The notes under the pieces: model-generated
Told to the model about the DNA's origin: nothing
The model's input: the letters and a program-made list of their open reading frames with translations, nothing else
The model's database searches: none
In this document: positions 6,586 to 13,701 of the stretch, in pieces
Numbering within the stretch: the first letter of the stretch is position 1
Layout: every line of letters begins with the position of its first letter
Origin: Thermotogaceae bacterium
GTDB lineage: Bacteria; Thermotogota; Thermotogae; Thermotogales; Thermotogaceae
NCBI GenBank assembly: GCA_027038385.1
Contig: JALVXE010000023.1
Coordinates: 3,098-17,639 of the forward strand
Direction of reading: 5' to 3'
Length of the DNA stretch: 14,542 bases
Position numbers and translations under genes: made by a program

Positions 6586-7551
6586 GTGCTCAAATACATA
6601 ATCAGAAGATTGATAATAATGATTCCTGAACTTTTCGTCATTTCGTTTCTGGTCTTCATGATAATGTGGGCTGCCCCCGGTGATTTTCTGGATCAGTACA
6701 GGATGGATCCTTCTGTATCGCCACAGTTTCTTGAATCTCTCGAAAAGGAACTCGGTCTCGATAAGCCTCCAATAGTTCAATACGGGATATGGCTTAAAGA
6801 TATACTCACGGGGAACTTCGGATACTCCTTCTACTACCGCCAACCGGTCTCAAAGCTCATATGGGGAAGAGTATTTGCTACGGTGATACTATCTCTGTCT
6901 TCGTTCTTTTTCTCCTGGACACTCGGGATAATAACGGGGGTGTTCTCCGCGCTGAAGAAGTACTCCATATGGGACAAGATCTTGACCGTGGTCGCATTCA
7001 GCGGTATAGCGATACCGGGTTTCTTCTTGGCACTCCTTCTACTTTACATAGCCGCGAACACGGGCTGGTTCCCGATAAGCGGCATGGTTTCCATAAACCA
7101 TAGTCAGATGAGTGCCGGCGAGAGGTTCAAGGATATAATGTGGCATCTAATCCTCCCGACGATAGCACTCGGGTTCGGTGGGTTTGCAACCCTCATGAGG
7201 TACATGAGAGGTTCACTCCTTGACGTTCTGAACGAAGACTACGTAACTTTTGCCAGAGCCAAAGGGCTTCCTGAAAGAAAGGTCATATACAAACACGCCT
7301 TGAGAAATGCGATAAACCCCATGATAACCTTCCTCGGTTACAGCATATCCGGGCTGCTTGGAGGAGCGGTCATAATTGAGAACATATTCGCCTGGCCTGG
7401 CATGGGTAGACTTGTCTATCAAGCCCTAATACAACAGGATGTTTATCTAGTCATGGCAAGTGCTATGATCTCGGCGGTGATGCTCGTCATAGGAAACCTC
7501 ATAGCCGACATACTCCTGGCAGCCGTTGATCCAAGAGTGAGACTTGAGTGA
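6586..7551 (+). CDS. ABC transporter permease, Opp/Dpp B type
   Basis: Inner-membrane permease, one half of the transport channel. The 321-residue protein is of normal DppB/OppB length and shape: an N-terminal span (KYIIRRLIIMIPELFVISFL), an external loop ending ELGLDKPPIVQYGIWLKDIL and GNFGYSFYYRQPV, then five further hydrophobic spans. The cytoplasmic EAA loop that docks on the ATPase reads DYVTFARAKGLPERKVIYKH (about 218-237), followed by the family-typical ALRNAINP and ENIFAWPGMGRLVYQAL. Start: GTG at 6586, with AGGGGTGA (6574-6581) a few bases before it; the resulting MLKYIIRR N-terminus is standard. A TTG further upstream in the same frame lies in the terminator T-run and is not credible. 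The stop at 7549-7551 overlaps the ribosome site of the permease C gene, so the two are translationally coupled. Confidence 0.95.
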   Translation: MLKYIIRRLIIMIPELFVISFLVFMIMWAAPGDFLDQYRMDPSVSPQFLESLEKELGLDKPPIVQYGIWLKDILTGNFGYSFYYRQPVSKLIWGRVFATVILSLSSFFFSWTLGIITGVFSALKKYSIWDKILTVVAFSGIAIPGFFLALLLLYIAANTGWFPISGMVSINHSQMSAGERFKDIMWHLILPTIALGFGGFATLMRYMRGSLLDVLNEDYVTFARAKGLPERKVIYKHALRNAINPMITFLGYSISGLLGGAVIIENIFAWPGMGRLVYQALIQQDVYLVMASAMISAVMLVIGNLIADILLAAVDPRVRLE

Positions 7552-7561
7552 GGTGAGATAC

Positions 7562-10249
7562 GTGGCTGAGGACAAGAAAAAGCTCACAGAAGTAGAGTTT
7601 GAAGAAACGTATCTTTCAAGAAGGCAATTAATTTGGAGAGCGTTCAAGAAGCACAAGCTTGGAATGTTTGGACTGTGGGTGCTCGTGGTCATGTATCTCA
7701 TAGCCATTTTTGCGGATTTTCTATCACCGCACAACCCTTATGAGCAGTCGCTCATCCATTCTTATGCTCCACCAACGCCTATACATTTCAAGTACAAGGG
7801 CCACTTTGTGGGGATGTACGTTCTCCCATCTGTAAGCTTTATAGATAAATTCACGAGTGAAAGAAAGTTTTACGAGATGCTCTTTCCAAAGGACATATAT
7901 ACGAACGACGGAAAGTACGAGATAAATAACGGCATCGCAAAGATAGGGAACAAGACGTTGAAGTTCAACAGAAAAAACGGTGAGGAAGTTTACTTCGAAT
8001 TCACCATAGACAAGAGCATAGGACTGACGACGAAAGATGGAAAGAGATACGAACTTCCGTTCGAGAAGGAATACACAAAGAGACTTCTCATAGGATACAA
8101 CGACGGCTTGTTGAAGAAGGGCACCATAAGGATAGACCTGAACTCCCCGACGGCTAAGACCGCCGTTTTGTCAAACTTCGGGGACTTCTCCAAAAGGCTG
8201 AGATCGATCGTTAAGAGCGAATCCAACATAGACAAGCTCTGGCTCGACGAGAAGTTGGAGAAGATTGACGTTAAGTGGGCAAGGACAGTCTCAAAGAACA
8301 TCAAGGTTGATGAATTCAAAAACAAGGTGGTCGAAGGAGTCAGAAAATGGATGGAATCTGTATTAAAGCCCCTGAAAGAAGGAGAAGGAAGCACTGAAAG
8401 ACTAAGAGAAGTTGGAGCGGAAGTTGAGAAGATGGTTCTAGCAGACTTCAACAGATCTCTCGATAAAGGATACATAGACGCTCTGATAAACGGTGACGAG
8501 ATGGCGATAAACAGGATAGTTTTGAATTCTAAGAATCTCGTCAAAATCGGAGTTGATGTCAAGAAGAAACTGGAAGAACTCTCTGCGAAGCTCACAAGAT
8601 TGAAGAGTGCTGGAGAAAGTGAATCCGTGATGAGAGATATGGTCAGAGAGGAATTCTATTCGATGGGAAGGGAAGCGGTTAACTTAATCGTGAATGGTTA
8701 TGAAAAGGCAAGTGACAAGAAGCAGTACATAGAGAATACGATAGACCTTCTCGCAAGTGGAGTGAGCGATTACATAGACGTGTGTAACCTCAGACTTGAG
8801 AAAATGGTGAAAGAGATGAAATACGAGGAAAGAAAGGCAGAGGGTATTATAAGGGAATGTCTCACAAATCTAATGAGGTCTGAGATGTTCGGATCGAGGT
8901 ACATGCCTGGGGAAACCATGGCGATAGCCAACATGCTCGTGAACTTTGGTCTGATAGACGACCCGAATTTCAAATCGAGGATAGAGGACTACAAAAAGGT
9001 GTCCTCGCTCAGAGAGGTTTACGAAAACCTTCAGAAGATTCTAGGGAAGTTCGCAAGACCTGGAAGAAGACCCAGCAAAGAGCAGATGAAGAAGATCCAG
9101 TCAGCTCTTGAAGATTTCGTAAACAAGGCGGAGAAAATGAAGTTCTCCACAGAGAGCGTGAATTCAGAGCTGGATTCGATCATCATGAGCGCCAGGGGAA
9201 GTCTGAGATACCTGAGGATGGGAAGATCGGTGTATTACTACTACAAGAGAATCCTCGATGGTTTGAAAGACATATCCTCCGCCAAGAGCATTCTCGAGTC
9301 GGTCGCGGCAAACATAGTTGGTGTTGGTGAGATCAGCTTTTCATACCCGAAGCTGGGCGAGATGGCGTTCAAGAAGTACAGACTAGAGACCGTGAAATCG
9401 ATCGTCCTCAACGGAAAAGGTGTGAAGGATTACGATTACAAGATATACAAGGTGAGGTTCTTCATAAGAAGTTGGGAAGGAAAATTCTTGTGGCTGTTCC
9501 CATCGAGGTTGCACCTTTTCGGTGTTGAGAATCCCGACGACAACCCCTACGTGAAGATATTCATAATGGGAGCAGATCAGTTTGGTAGAGATGTGTGGTC
9601 AAGGATAGTCTTTGCGTCGAGAATATCCCTATCAATAGGTATCATAGGTATGGTTATAACCTTCGGGCTCGCATTAGTGTTCGGAGGAATATCCGGATAC
9701 TACGGAGGACTCATCGACGAATTCATGATGAGAACGGCCGAGATAATAATGTCGATACCCGGATTCTACCTGCTGATAATGTTGAGAGCACTCCTTCCAA
9801 TGGACATACCATCAACTCAGATATACATGCTACTCGTCTTCATACTGTCGTTCATAGGCTGGGCTGGAACGAGTAGGGTGATAAGAGGAATGGTTCTCTC
9901 AATAAGGAGAAGGGAGTTCGTCGAGGCAGCGATAGCCATCGGGCTCCCAGACAGCAAAGTTCTCATGAGACACGTTCTTCCAAACACCACGAGCTTTCTA
10001 ATAGTCGCCGCTACGTTGAGAATCCCCGGATACATACTAGGCGAGGCCAGCTTAAGCTATCTTGGACTCGGAATAAGGGAACCGGATGCGAGTTGGGGGT
10101 TGATGCTCGCTCAAGCACAGGATGTTTACGTAATGCAACACGCTCCCTGGCTACTCATACCGGGCGCGTTCATATTCTTCACGGTTCTGTCTTTCAACTT
10201 CGTTGGGGACGCTTTGAGAGATGCACTCGATCCGAGGTCGCTTGGGTGA
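7562..10249 (+). CDS. ABC transporter permease, Opp/Dpp C type, with a giant extracytoplasmic insertion
   Basis: Second inner-membrane permease. The outer parts are standard DppC/OppC: cytoplasmic tail with RAFKKHKLGMFGLW, first span (about 36-54), then after the loop GADQFGRDVWSRIVFASRIS (670-689), five spans, and the EAA loop EFVEAAIAIGLPDSKVLMRH (785-804), ending GDALRDALDPRSLG. The protein is 895 residues, about three times the usual 300. The extra sequence lies between span 1 and span 2, so outside the membrane: it opens with SYAPPTPIHF, has a beta-like stretch (about 112-195) and then some 390 mostly helical, highly charged residues, and rejoins at a KVRFFIRSWEG...LHLFGVENP segment known from extended DppC forms. 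The frame is unbroken and codon use matches neighbours, so this is not an assembly join. Start: GTG at 7562 with GAGGTGA (7550-7556); TTG at 7544 is an alternative. No terminator is seen after it. Confidence 0.93.
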   Translation: MAEDKKKLTEVEFEETYLSRRQLIWRAFKKHKLGMFGLWVLVVMYLIAIFADFLSPHNPYEQSLIHSYAPPTPIHFKYKGHFVGMYVLPSVSFIDKFTSERKFYEMLFPKDIYTNDGKYEINNGIAKIGNKTLKFNRKNGEEVYFEFTIDKSIGLTTKDGKRYELPFEKEYTKRLLIGYNDGLLKKGTIRIDLNSPTAKTAVLSNFGDFSKRLRSIVKSESNIDKLWLDEKLEKIDVKWARTVSKNIKVDEFKNKVVEGVRKWMESVLKPLKEGEGSTERLREVGAEVEKMVLADFNRSLDKGYIDALINGDEMAINRIVLNSKNLVKIGVDVKKKLEELSAKLTRLKSAGESESVMRDMVREEFYSMGREAVNLIVNGYEKASDKKQYIENTIDLLASGVSDYIDVCNLRLEKMVKEMKYEERKAEGIIRECLTNLMRSEMFGSRYMPGETMAIANMLVNFGLIDDPNFKSRIEDYKKVSSLREVYENLQKILGKFARPGRRPSKEQMKKIQSALEDFVNKAEKMKFSTESVNSELDSIIMSARGSLRYLRMGRSVYYYYKRILDGLKDISSAKSILESVAANIVGVGEISFSYPKLGEMAFKKYRLETVKSIVLNGKGVKDYDYKIYKVRFFIRSWEGKFLWLFPSRLHLFGVENPDDNPYVKIFIMGADQFGRDVWSRIVFASRISLSIGIIGMVITFGLALVFGGISGYYGGLIDEFMMRTAEIIMSIPGFYLLIMLRALLPMDIPSTQIYMLLVFILSFIGWAGTSRVIRGMVLSIRRREFVEAAIAIGLPDSKVLMRHVLPNTTSFLIVAATLRIPGYILGEASLSYLGLGIREPDASWGLMLAQAQDVYVMQHAPWLLIPGAFIFFTVLSFNFVGDALRDALDPRSLG
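7811..9373 (+). other. Coding region of the inserted extracytoplasmic domain in permease C
   Basis: This marks the part of the permease C gene that ordinary DppC proteins lack (roughly residues 84-604 of the product). The first hundred or so residues look beta-rich (short turns such as NDGKYEINNG and TTKDGKRYEL). The rest looks alpha-helical, with frequent Lys/Glu/Arg and spaced hydrophobic residues (for example VDVKKKLEELSAKLTRLK), compatible with helical bundles or coiled coil. It has no hydrophobic stretch long enough to span a membrane and only two cysteines. I do not recognise a domain family. Borders are approximate. Confidence 0.75.
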
Positions 10250-10268
10250 TAAACAGGCTTTTGACTTC

Positions 10269-10297
10269 TTGAAATCCTTGACCTCGATATGTAGAAT
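10269..10297 (+). promoter_or_regulatory. Promoter for the tRNA-Thr / tRNA-Tyr / rpmG unit
   Basis: TTGAAA (10269-10274) and TAGAAT (10292-10297) are separated by 17 bases. The expected start near 10304 is only a few bases before the tRNA-Thr gene. It lies just behind permease C, so the tRNA cluster has its own transcription start. Confidence 0.6.
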
Positions 10298-10308
10298 ATA
10301 GCACCAGT

Positions 10309-10384
10309 GCCAGCGTAGCTCAATCGGCAGAGCGGCTGATTTGTAATCAGCAGGTTGTGGGTTCGAGTCCCACCGCTGGCTCCA
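10309..10384 (+). tRNA. tRNA-Thr (anticodon TGT)
   Basis: A complete cloverleaf of 76 bases including an encoded CCA. Acceptor stem GCCAGCG (10309-10315) pairs with CGCTGGC (10374-10380), D-arm GCTC...GAGC, anticodon stem GCTGA/TCAGC around loop TTTGTAA (anticodon TGT, reads ACA threonine codons), T-loop TTCGAGT, discriminator T and CCA at 10382-10384. Followed after four bases by tRNA-Tyr. Confidence 0.97.
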
Positions 10385-10388
10385 ACGT

Positions 10389-10475
10389 GGTGGGGTGCCC
10401 GAGTGGCCAAAGGGGGCGGACTGTAAATCCGCTGGCAGAACGCCTTCGGAGGTTCAAATCCTCCCCCCACCACCA
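10389..10475 (+). tRNA. tRNA-Tyr (anticodon GTA)
   Basis: A class II tRNA of 87 bases with a long variable arm and an encoded CCA. Acceptor GGTGGGG (10389-10395) pairs with CCCCACC (10465-10471), anticodon stem GCGGA/TCCGC around loop CTGTAAA (anticodon GTA), T-stem GGAGG/CCTCC around TTCAAAT, discriminator A, CCA at 10473-10475. Leucine and serine tRNAs share the long arm, but the GTA anticodon settles tyrosine. Confidence 0.97.
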
Positions 10476-10503
10476 TTTATTTTGATAAAGGGAGGAATAA
10501 GCT

Positions 10504-10656
10504 GTGCCGAGGATAAAGATTGGTTTCAAATGTCAGGAGTGCGGAAGGATAAACTACTACTCCACCAAGAGAAAAGACAAGAGATCCAAGATGCAGCTCA
10601 GGAAATACTGCCCACATTGCAACAAGCACACTGTACACGTTGAAGTGAAAGTTTGA
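10504..10656 (+). CDS. rpmG: Large-subunit ribosomal protein L33 (bL33), zinc-ribbon form
   Basis: A 50-residue basic protein of the 50S ribosomal subunit, short enough to be missed by length-filtered gene finding. The sequence MPRIKIGFKCQECGRINYYS and the end of the protein fit bL33. Four cysteines in two CxxC pairs (C10, C13, C36, C39; KCQEC and YCPHC) form the zinc-ribbon of the C+ type. Start is GTG at 10504 with AAAGGGAGGAA just upstream. It lies 28 bases after tRNA-Tyr with no terminator, so it is probably transcribed with the two tRNAs. In many bacteria rpmG precedes secE and nusG; here it is followed by the tmRNA gene instead. Confidence 0.96.
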   Translation: MPRIKIGFKCQECGRINYYSTKRKDKRSKMQLRKYCPHCNKHTVHVEVKV

Positions 10657-10701
10657 ACCATCGGGTGGTTTCATCCGTCCTTAGAAATGGGTCTGTGAAA
10701 T

Positions 10702-11063
10702 GGGGGCGAACGGTCTCGACGGGGATGGTGATCCCCGGGAAGCGGGTCGAGGTTCTCCCCATCTCCTCGCAAAAAAGATGGGGCATTCAAGAAGTGCCAA
10801 CGAAGCTATGCCTGTCGCTGCCTAATATAGGATAGGCAGCCGTCCTCCCCGGAGTTTGGCCGGGCTCTGGGAGAGGGCGTGATAGAGCCGGCCTTTGCTC
10901 TCTTCCTTCGCCTCCGAGGAAGAGAGTGAGATTTCAGGAGGCTTTGCCGCATCCGAGCCTGCCCGTGGGCGCGGAACGGCGAGAGAGAAAACACGGGCTG
11001 CGCCCGGAGAGGCCCGGGGTGATCCATCCTCGGACGGGGGTTCGAATCCCCCCGCCTCCACCA
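10702..11063 (+). ncRNA. ssrA: Transfer-messenger RNA (tmRNA, SsrA)
   Basis: Rescues ribosomes stalled on broken mRNA and tags the unfinished protein for degradation. The tRNA-like ends are clear: 5' GGGGGCG (10702-10708) pairs with CGCCTCC (11053-11059, one G-T pair), the T-arm is GGGGG-TTCGAAT-CCCCC (11036-11052), and ACCA is encoded at 11060-11063. CCCCATC (10757-10763) and GATGGGG (10777-10783) can form the pseudoknot before the tag. The tag frame runs GCC (10796) to TAA (10823-10825), encoding ANEAMPVAA, so the full tag is probably A-ANEAMPVAA, ending in the usual AA. The stop codon sits in an 8-bp hairpin (GCTGCCTA 10817-10824 with TAGGCAGC 10833-10840). The 362-base length is normal. 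Stems are GC-rich, as expected for a thermophile. One-piece form; no sign of a permuted gene. Confidence 0.95.
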
Positions 11064-11075
11064 GATTATCCTTCC

Positions 11076-11104
11076 TTTAATTCGGCTCTCCTAAATGCTA
11101 TACT
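11076..11104 (+). promoter_or_regulatory. Extended -10 promoter for miaB-def
   Basis: TGCTATACT (11096-11104) is a TGn-extended -10 box; TTTAAT (11076-11081), 17 bases upstream, is a weak -35. The start would be near 11111, leaving about 16 bases before the GTG of miaB, just enough for its GGGAGGG ribosome site. Confidence 0.45.
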
Positions 11105-11126
11105 CCCTTAGAACGGGAGGGATCAC

Positions 11127-12482
11127 GTGAGGATATACGTAAAGACCTATGGTTGTCAGATGAACGAGAACGATTCCCTATACATGATGGGAATATTGAG
11201 AGAGTGTGGACATGAGATAGTGGACGATCTTGAAACTGCTGATATAGCTCTGGTGAATACGTGTGCTGTCAGAAAGAAAGCCGAAGAGAAATTCTACGGA
11301 AAGCTTGGAGAGATACAACATATCAGAAAGAAAAAGAAGATGATAATCGGTGTTGGAGGATGCCTGGCGGAAAAAGAAAGGGAAAGGCTCCTTTCGAAAG
11401 GCGTCGATTTCGTGTTCGGGACGAGGAGCTACTCGAGGATAGGGGAGTTAGTTGAAAGAGCCCTTAAAGGAGAGAAATTCACGTACTTTGAAGATCACAT
11501 AGATGAGATAACCTCTCAGACTCCGAGGATCATATCATCGCACCATGCGTGGGTCACGATAATCTACGGATGTGATAGATTCTGCTCTTATTGCATAGTT
11601 CCCTACACACGCGGCAGGGAAAAGAGTCGGCCGATGGACGATGTTTTAAGGGAAGTCGAAAGTCTCGTTGAAAGGGGCGTTAGGGAAATCACGTTCCTTG
11701 GACAAAACGTGGACGCTTACGGGAAGGATCTGGGAGATGGGACATCATTGGCAAGGCTGCTGGACATATCGAAAGATATAGAAGGTCTCGACAGAATATG
11801 GTTTCTGACCTCTTACCCGTCAGATGTCACGGACGAGCTGATCGATGTCGTTGCATCAAGCGAGAAGATTTCAAAGAACTTTCATCTTCCAGTTCAAGCT
11901 GGTTCAGACAGGATACTCGAGAGAATGAGAAGAAGGTACACAAGGGAAGAGTACTTGAACCTAATCGATAAGATAAGGAGCAAGGTGAAAGATGTCTCCA
12001 TAAGTACCGACATAATCGTAGGATTTCCCGGAGAGAGTGAGGAGGATTTCAAAGAGACGATAAGACTCGTTGAGGAAGTGAAATTCGAAAGGGTCAACCT
12101 GGCCATATACTCTCCACGCGAGGGAACGTTGGCTTACAAAAACTACGAAGATGATGTTTCACATGAAGAGAAGGTGAGGAGATTTCAGGAGCTTCTTGAG
12201 ATCCAAAAGTCGATAAACAGAAGAATAAACGAATCATACAGGGGAAAAGTCGTCAGGATAATAGTGGAAGCGCGTTCTAAAAGCAGTCTCATGTACGGAA
12301 GAGACATAAGAAACAAGATAATAGCGTTCGAAGGGAACGAAAACATGGTAGGGAAGTTCGCGGATGTGAAGGTTAACAAGATAACCGCCGGACCGCTTTA
12401 TGGTAGACTTGTATGGTTGGAGGGATCGGAGGATGATGAGGATAAGGCTCTACGGAGATCCAATTCTCAGGCAGAAGGCTAA
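11127..12482 (+). CDS. miaB: tRNA-2-methylthio-N6-isopentenyladenosine synthase (MiaB), radical SAM methylthiotransferase
   Basis: Adds a methylthio group to isopentenyladenosine at position 37 of tRNAs reading codons that start with U. The 451-residue protein has the three MiaB domains: the N-terminal UPF0004 domain with cluster cysteines C10 (YGCQMNENDS), C46 (VNTCAVR) and C79 (GGCLAEKE), the radical SAM domain with CxxxCxxC at C149, C153, C156 (GCDRFCSYCIVPYTRGRE), and a C-terminal TRAM domain (about 375-440). The QMN-DS motif and overall sequence favour MiaB over MtaB or RimO and resemble the Thermotoga enzyme. Start: GTG at 11127 with GGGAGG (11115-11120). The last 50 bases overlap def, so the two are co-transcribed. 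The tail after WLEG looks unconserved and mainly exists to carry the def ribosome site. It may act on the tRNA-Tyr encoded just upstream. Confidence 0.96.
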   Translation: MRIYVKTYGCQMNENDSLYMMGILRECGHEIVDDLETADIALVNTCAVRKKAEEKFYGKLGEIQHIRKKKKMIIGVGGCLAEKERERLLSKGVDFVFGTRSYSRIGELVERALKGEKFTYFEDHIDEITSQTPRIISSHHAWVTIIYGCDRFCSYCIVPYTRGREKSRPMDDVLREVESLVERGVREITFLGQNVDAYGKDLGDGTSLARLLDISKDIEGLDRIWFLTSYPSDVTDELIDVVASSEKISKNFHLPVQAGSDRILERMRRRYTREEYLNLIDKIRSKVKDVSISTDIIVGFPGESEEDFKETIRLVEEVKFERVNLAIYSPREGTLAYKNYEDDVSHEEKVRRFQELLEIQKSINRRINESYRGKVVRIIVEARSKSSLMYGRDIRNKIIAFEGNENMVGKFADVKVNKITAGPLYGRLVWLEGSEDDEDKALRRSNSQAEG

Positions 12483-12939
12483 AAAAGTCGAGGTTATAGA
12501 TGAAAACCTAGACGAGATACTGGAAGAAATGATAGAAACGATGTACATGGGAGACGGTGTGGGACTCGCCGCACCGCAAGTGGGATTATCTTTGAGGATG
12601 TTCGTCATGGACTACGGGGAAGGACCGATAAAGGTGATAAATCCAGAGATCCTTGAGAAGAGCGAAGAGAAAGCTATTGAGGAAGAAGGATGCCTTTCAT
12701 TGCCGGAGATATTCGAGGATGTGGAAAGGTCAGTTTGGATAAAGACTAGGTTTCAAAACGAGGAGGGAGAGTGGGTTGAAAGAGAGTTCAAAGATTACCA
12801 GGCAAGGGTCTTTCAGCACGAGTACGATCATTTAGACGGGATACTCTTCATAGACAGAATATCCCCAGCCAAGAAAGCTCTCCTGAAGCCAAAACTCTTG
12901 GAACTCATAAGAAAATCAAAACGAAAGTCAAGGGTATAA
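12433..12939 (+). CDS. def: Peptide deformylase
   Basis: Removes the formyl group from the N-terminal methionine of new proteins; an iron or other divalent metal hydrolase. The 168-residue protein carries all three family motifs: GVGLAAPQVG (42-51), EGCLSLP (85-91, metal ligand C87) and QHEYDHLDG (128-136, metal ligands H129 and H133, catalytic E130). Length is usual. Start: ATG at 12433 with GGAGGG (12419-12424) eight bases away, inside the miaB reading frame; ATG at 12436 is an alternative. The gene overlaps miaB by 50 bases and is followed within ten bases by a strong terminator, so it ends the operon. The usual partner fmt is not in the window. Confidence 0.97.
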   Translation: MMRIRLYGDPILRQKAKKVEVIDENLDEILEEMIETMYMGDGVGLAAPQVGLSLRMFVMDYGEGPIKVINPEILEKSEEKAIEEEGCLSLPEIFEDVERSVWIKTRFQNEEGEWVEREFKDYQARVFQHEYDHLDGILFIDRISPAKKALLKPKLLELIRKSKRKSRV

Positions 12940-12944
12940 CGAAA

Positions 12945-12966
12945 AAGGGGGCCGAGAGCCCCCTTC
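12945..12966. terminator. Bidirectional intrinsic terminator between def and the SPW-repeat gene
   Basis: GGGGGC (12947-12952) and GCCCCC (12958-12963) form a stem with loop CGAGA, extended by A-T pairs at its base. Rightwards it is followed by TTCTTC, and leftwards (minus strand) by TTTTTC, so it can end both def transcription and the converging arsR-SPW transcript; the leftward T-run is the better one. Confidence 0.8.
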
Positions 12967-12984
12967 TTCACTTTTTCGGGTCGA

Positions 12985-13308
12985 TCAAGAGTAAGATTTC
13001 TTTTTGTCGAAGAAGGCGAATATCAGAGCGATGATTCCGAATATGAGTCCGTTCACAAGAGCCCCGACCTTCGATCCGATGATCGGTGATATGAATGCGG
13101 ATATGACGAGCCAAATTCCGACGATCAGCTCAATCCAACCGCCAATTTTCGAGGTCTTGAGCATGAATATACCGGCTATGAGGATCACGAGTCCAACGAT
13201 GAGAAAGTCTGCAAGGTTAGCCGCTTTGCTTCCTATGATAGCAGGTATGAACGAGGCTATGATAAGCCAAATCGACAGAATCAAAATGGTCCAGCCTTTC
13301 CAACCCAT
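12985..13308 (-). CDS. Small SPW-repeat membrane protein
   Basis: A 107-residue inner-membrane protein with four hydrophobic spans made of two tandem repeats 51 residues apart: WTILILSIWLIIASFIPAII (from residue 7) and WIELIVGIWLVISAFISPII (from 58), each followed by GSK and a second span with a glycine. This is the SPW-repeat layout, although the SPW triplet itself reads IPA and SPI here. The family function is not known. Start: ATG at 13308-13306 with GGAGG (13321-13317) eight bases upstream; a GTG at 13317 would overlap that site. The ribosome site overlaps the stop of the ArsR-type gene, so the two genes are coupled, suggesting the repressor controls this protein. Ends near the shared terminator with def. 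Confidence 0.85.
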   Translation of the reverse strand: MGWKGWTILILSIWLIIASFIPAIIGSKAANLADFLIVGLVILIAGIFMLKTSKIGGWIELIVGIWLVISAFISPIIGSKVGALVNGLIFGIIALIFAFFDKKKSYS

Positions 13309-13321
13309 GAGAGCCACCTCC

Positions 13322-13681
13322 TCACTTGTTGATTTTTAAAACGTGCTTTAAACCTTCTCTCAGAACATTTCTAACATGCTTGTTCTGAATGCTGTATCTC
13401 ACGAACCTACCCTTTCTCTTGGTTTTGACGAGCCTCAGATGCCGGAGTATCTTCAGGTGCGATGACACAGTGGACTGATCCAGCTGCAGGATATCTGCTA
13501 TTTCCCCTACACATCTTTTCTTTTTCAGCAACATCATCATGATCCTCAACCTCGTAGGATTTGAAAAGACCGAATAAAACTGCGAAAGCTCTTTGATTGT
13601 TTCTTCGTTCGTGAGTATCCAATCCCTGCTTATGAACTGGTCGAGGTTTAAATCTCCCTCGAGTTCCAAATTTTCGCTCAT
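13322..13681 (-). CDS. ArsR-family winged-helix transcriptional regulator
   Basis: DNA-binding repressor of the ArsR/SmtB type, 119 residues. After an acidic N-terminal extension (about 30 residues) comes the fold start FYSVFSNPTRLRIMMMLL, the helix-turn-helix VGEIADILQLDQSTVSSHLK (58-77), the following HLRLVKTKRKGRFVRYSI wing, and a basic C-terminal helix. The position where metal-sensing relatives carry ELCVCDL has only one cysteine (RCVGEIAD, C57), so the classic alpha3 metal site is absent and the signal is unknown. Start: ATG at 13681-13679 with GAGG eight bases away; upstream GTG (13690) and ATG (13687) in frame are alternatives. First gene of a two-gene operon with the SPW-repeat membrane protein. 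Probably autoregulated through palindromes in its promoter. Confidence 0.92.
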   Translation of the reverse strand: MSENLELEGDLNLDQFISRDWILTNEETIKELSQFYSVFSNPTRLRIMMMLLKKKRCVGEIADILQLDQSTVSSHLKILRHLRLVKTKRKGRFVRYSIQNKHVRNVLREGLKHVLKINK

Positions 13682-13701
13682 TTCCATCACCTCTCTTCTA
13701 T

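Noticed and set aside
7990..8595. A 201-codon minus-strand frame opposite the permease C insertion
   Set aside because: Serine/leucine/phenylalanine-rich translation, typical of the complement of a Lys/Glu-rich helical coding region; no ribosome site. It does not suggest the insertion is noncoding.
10126..10529. Minus-strand open frames with GGGFEPPKAF-like peptides over the two tRNAs
   Set aside because: These are the familiar spurious translations of tRNA complements; the cloverleafs and encoded CCA ends explain the sequence.
10806..11111. Open frames on both strands inside and just after the tmRNA gene
   Set aside because: The tmRNA has both tRNA-like ends, a pseudoknot and a tag frame; the peptides (including a GGFEPPSEDG type) are translations of structured RNA.
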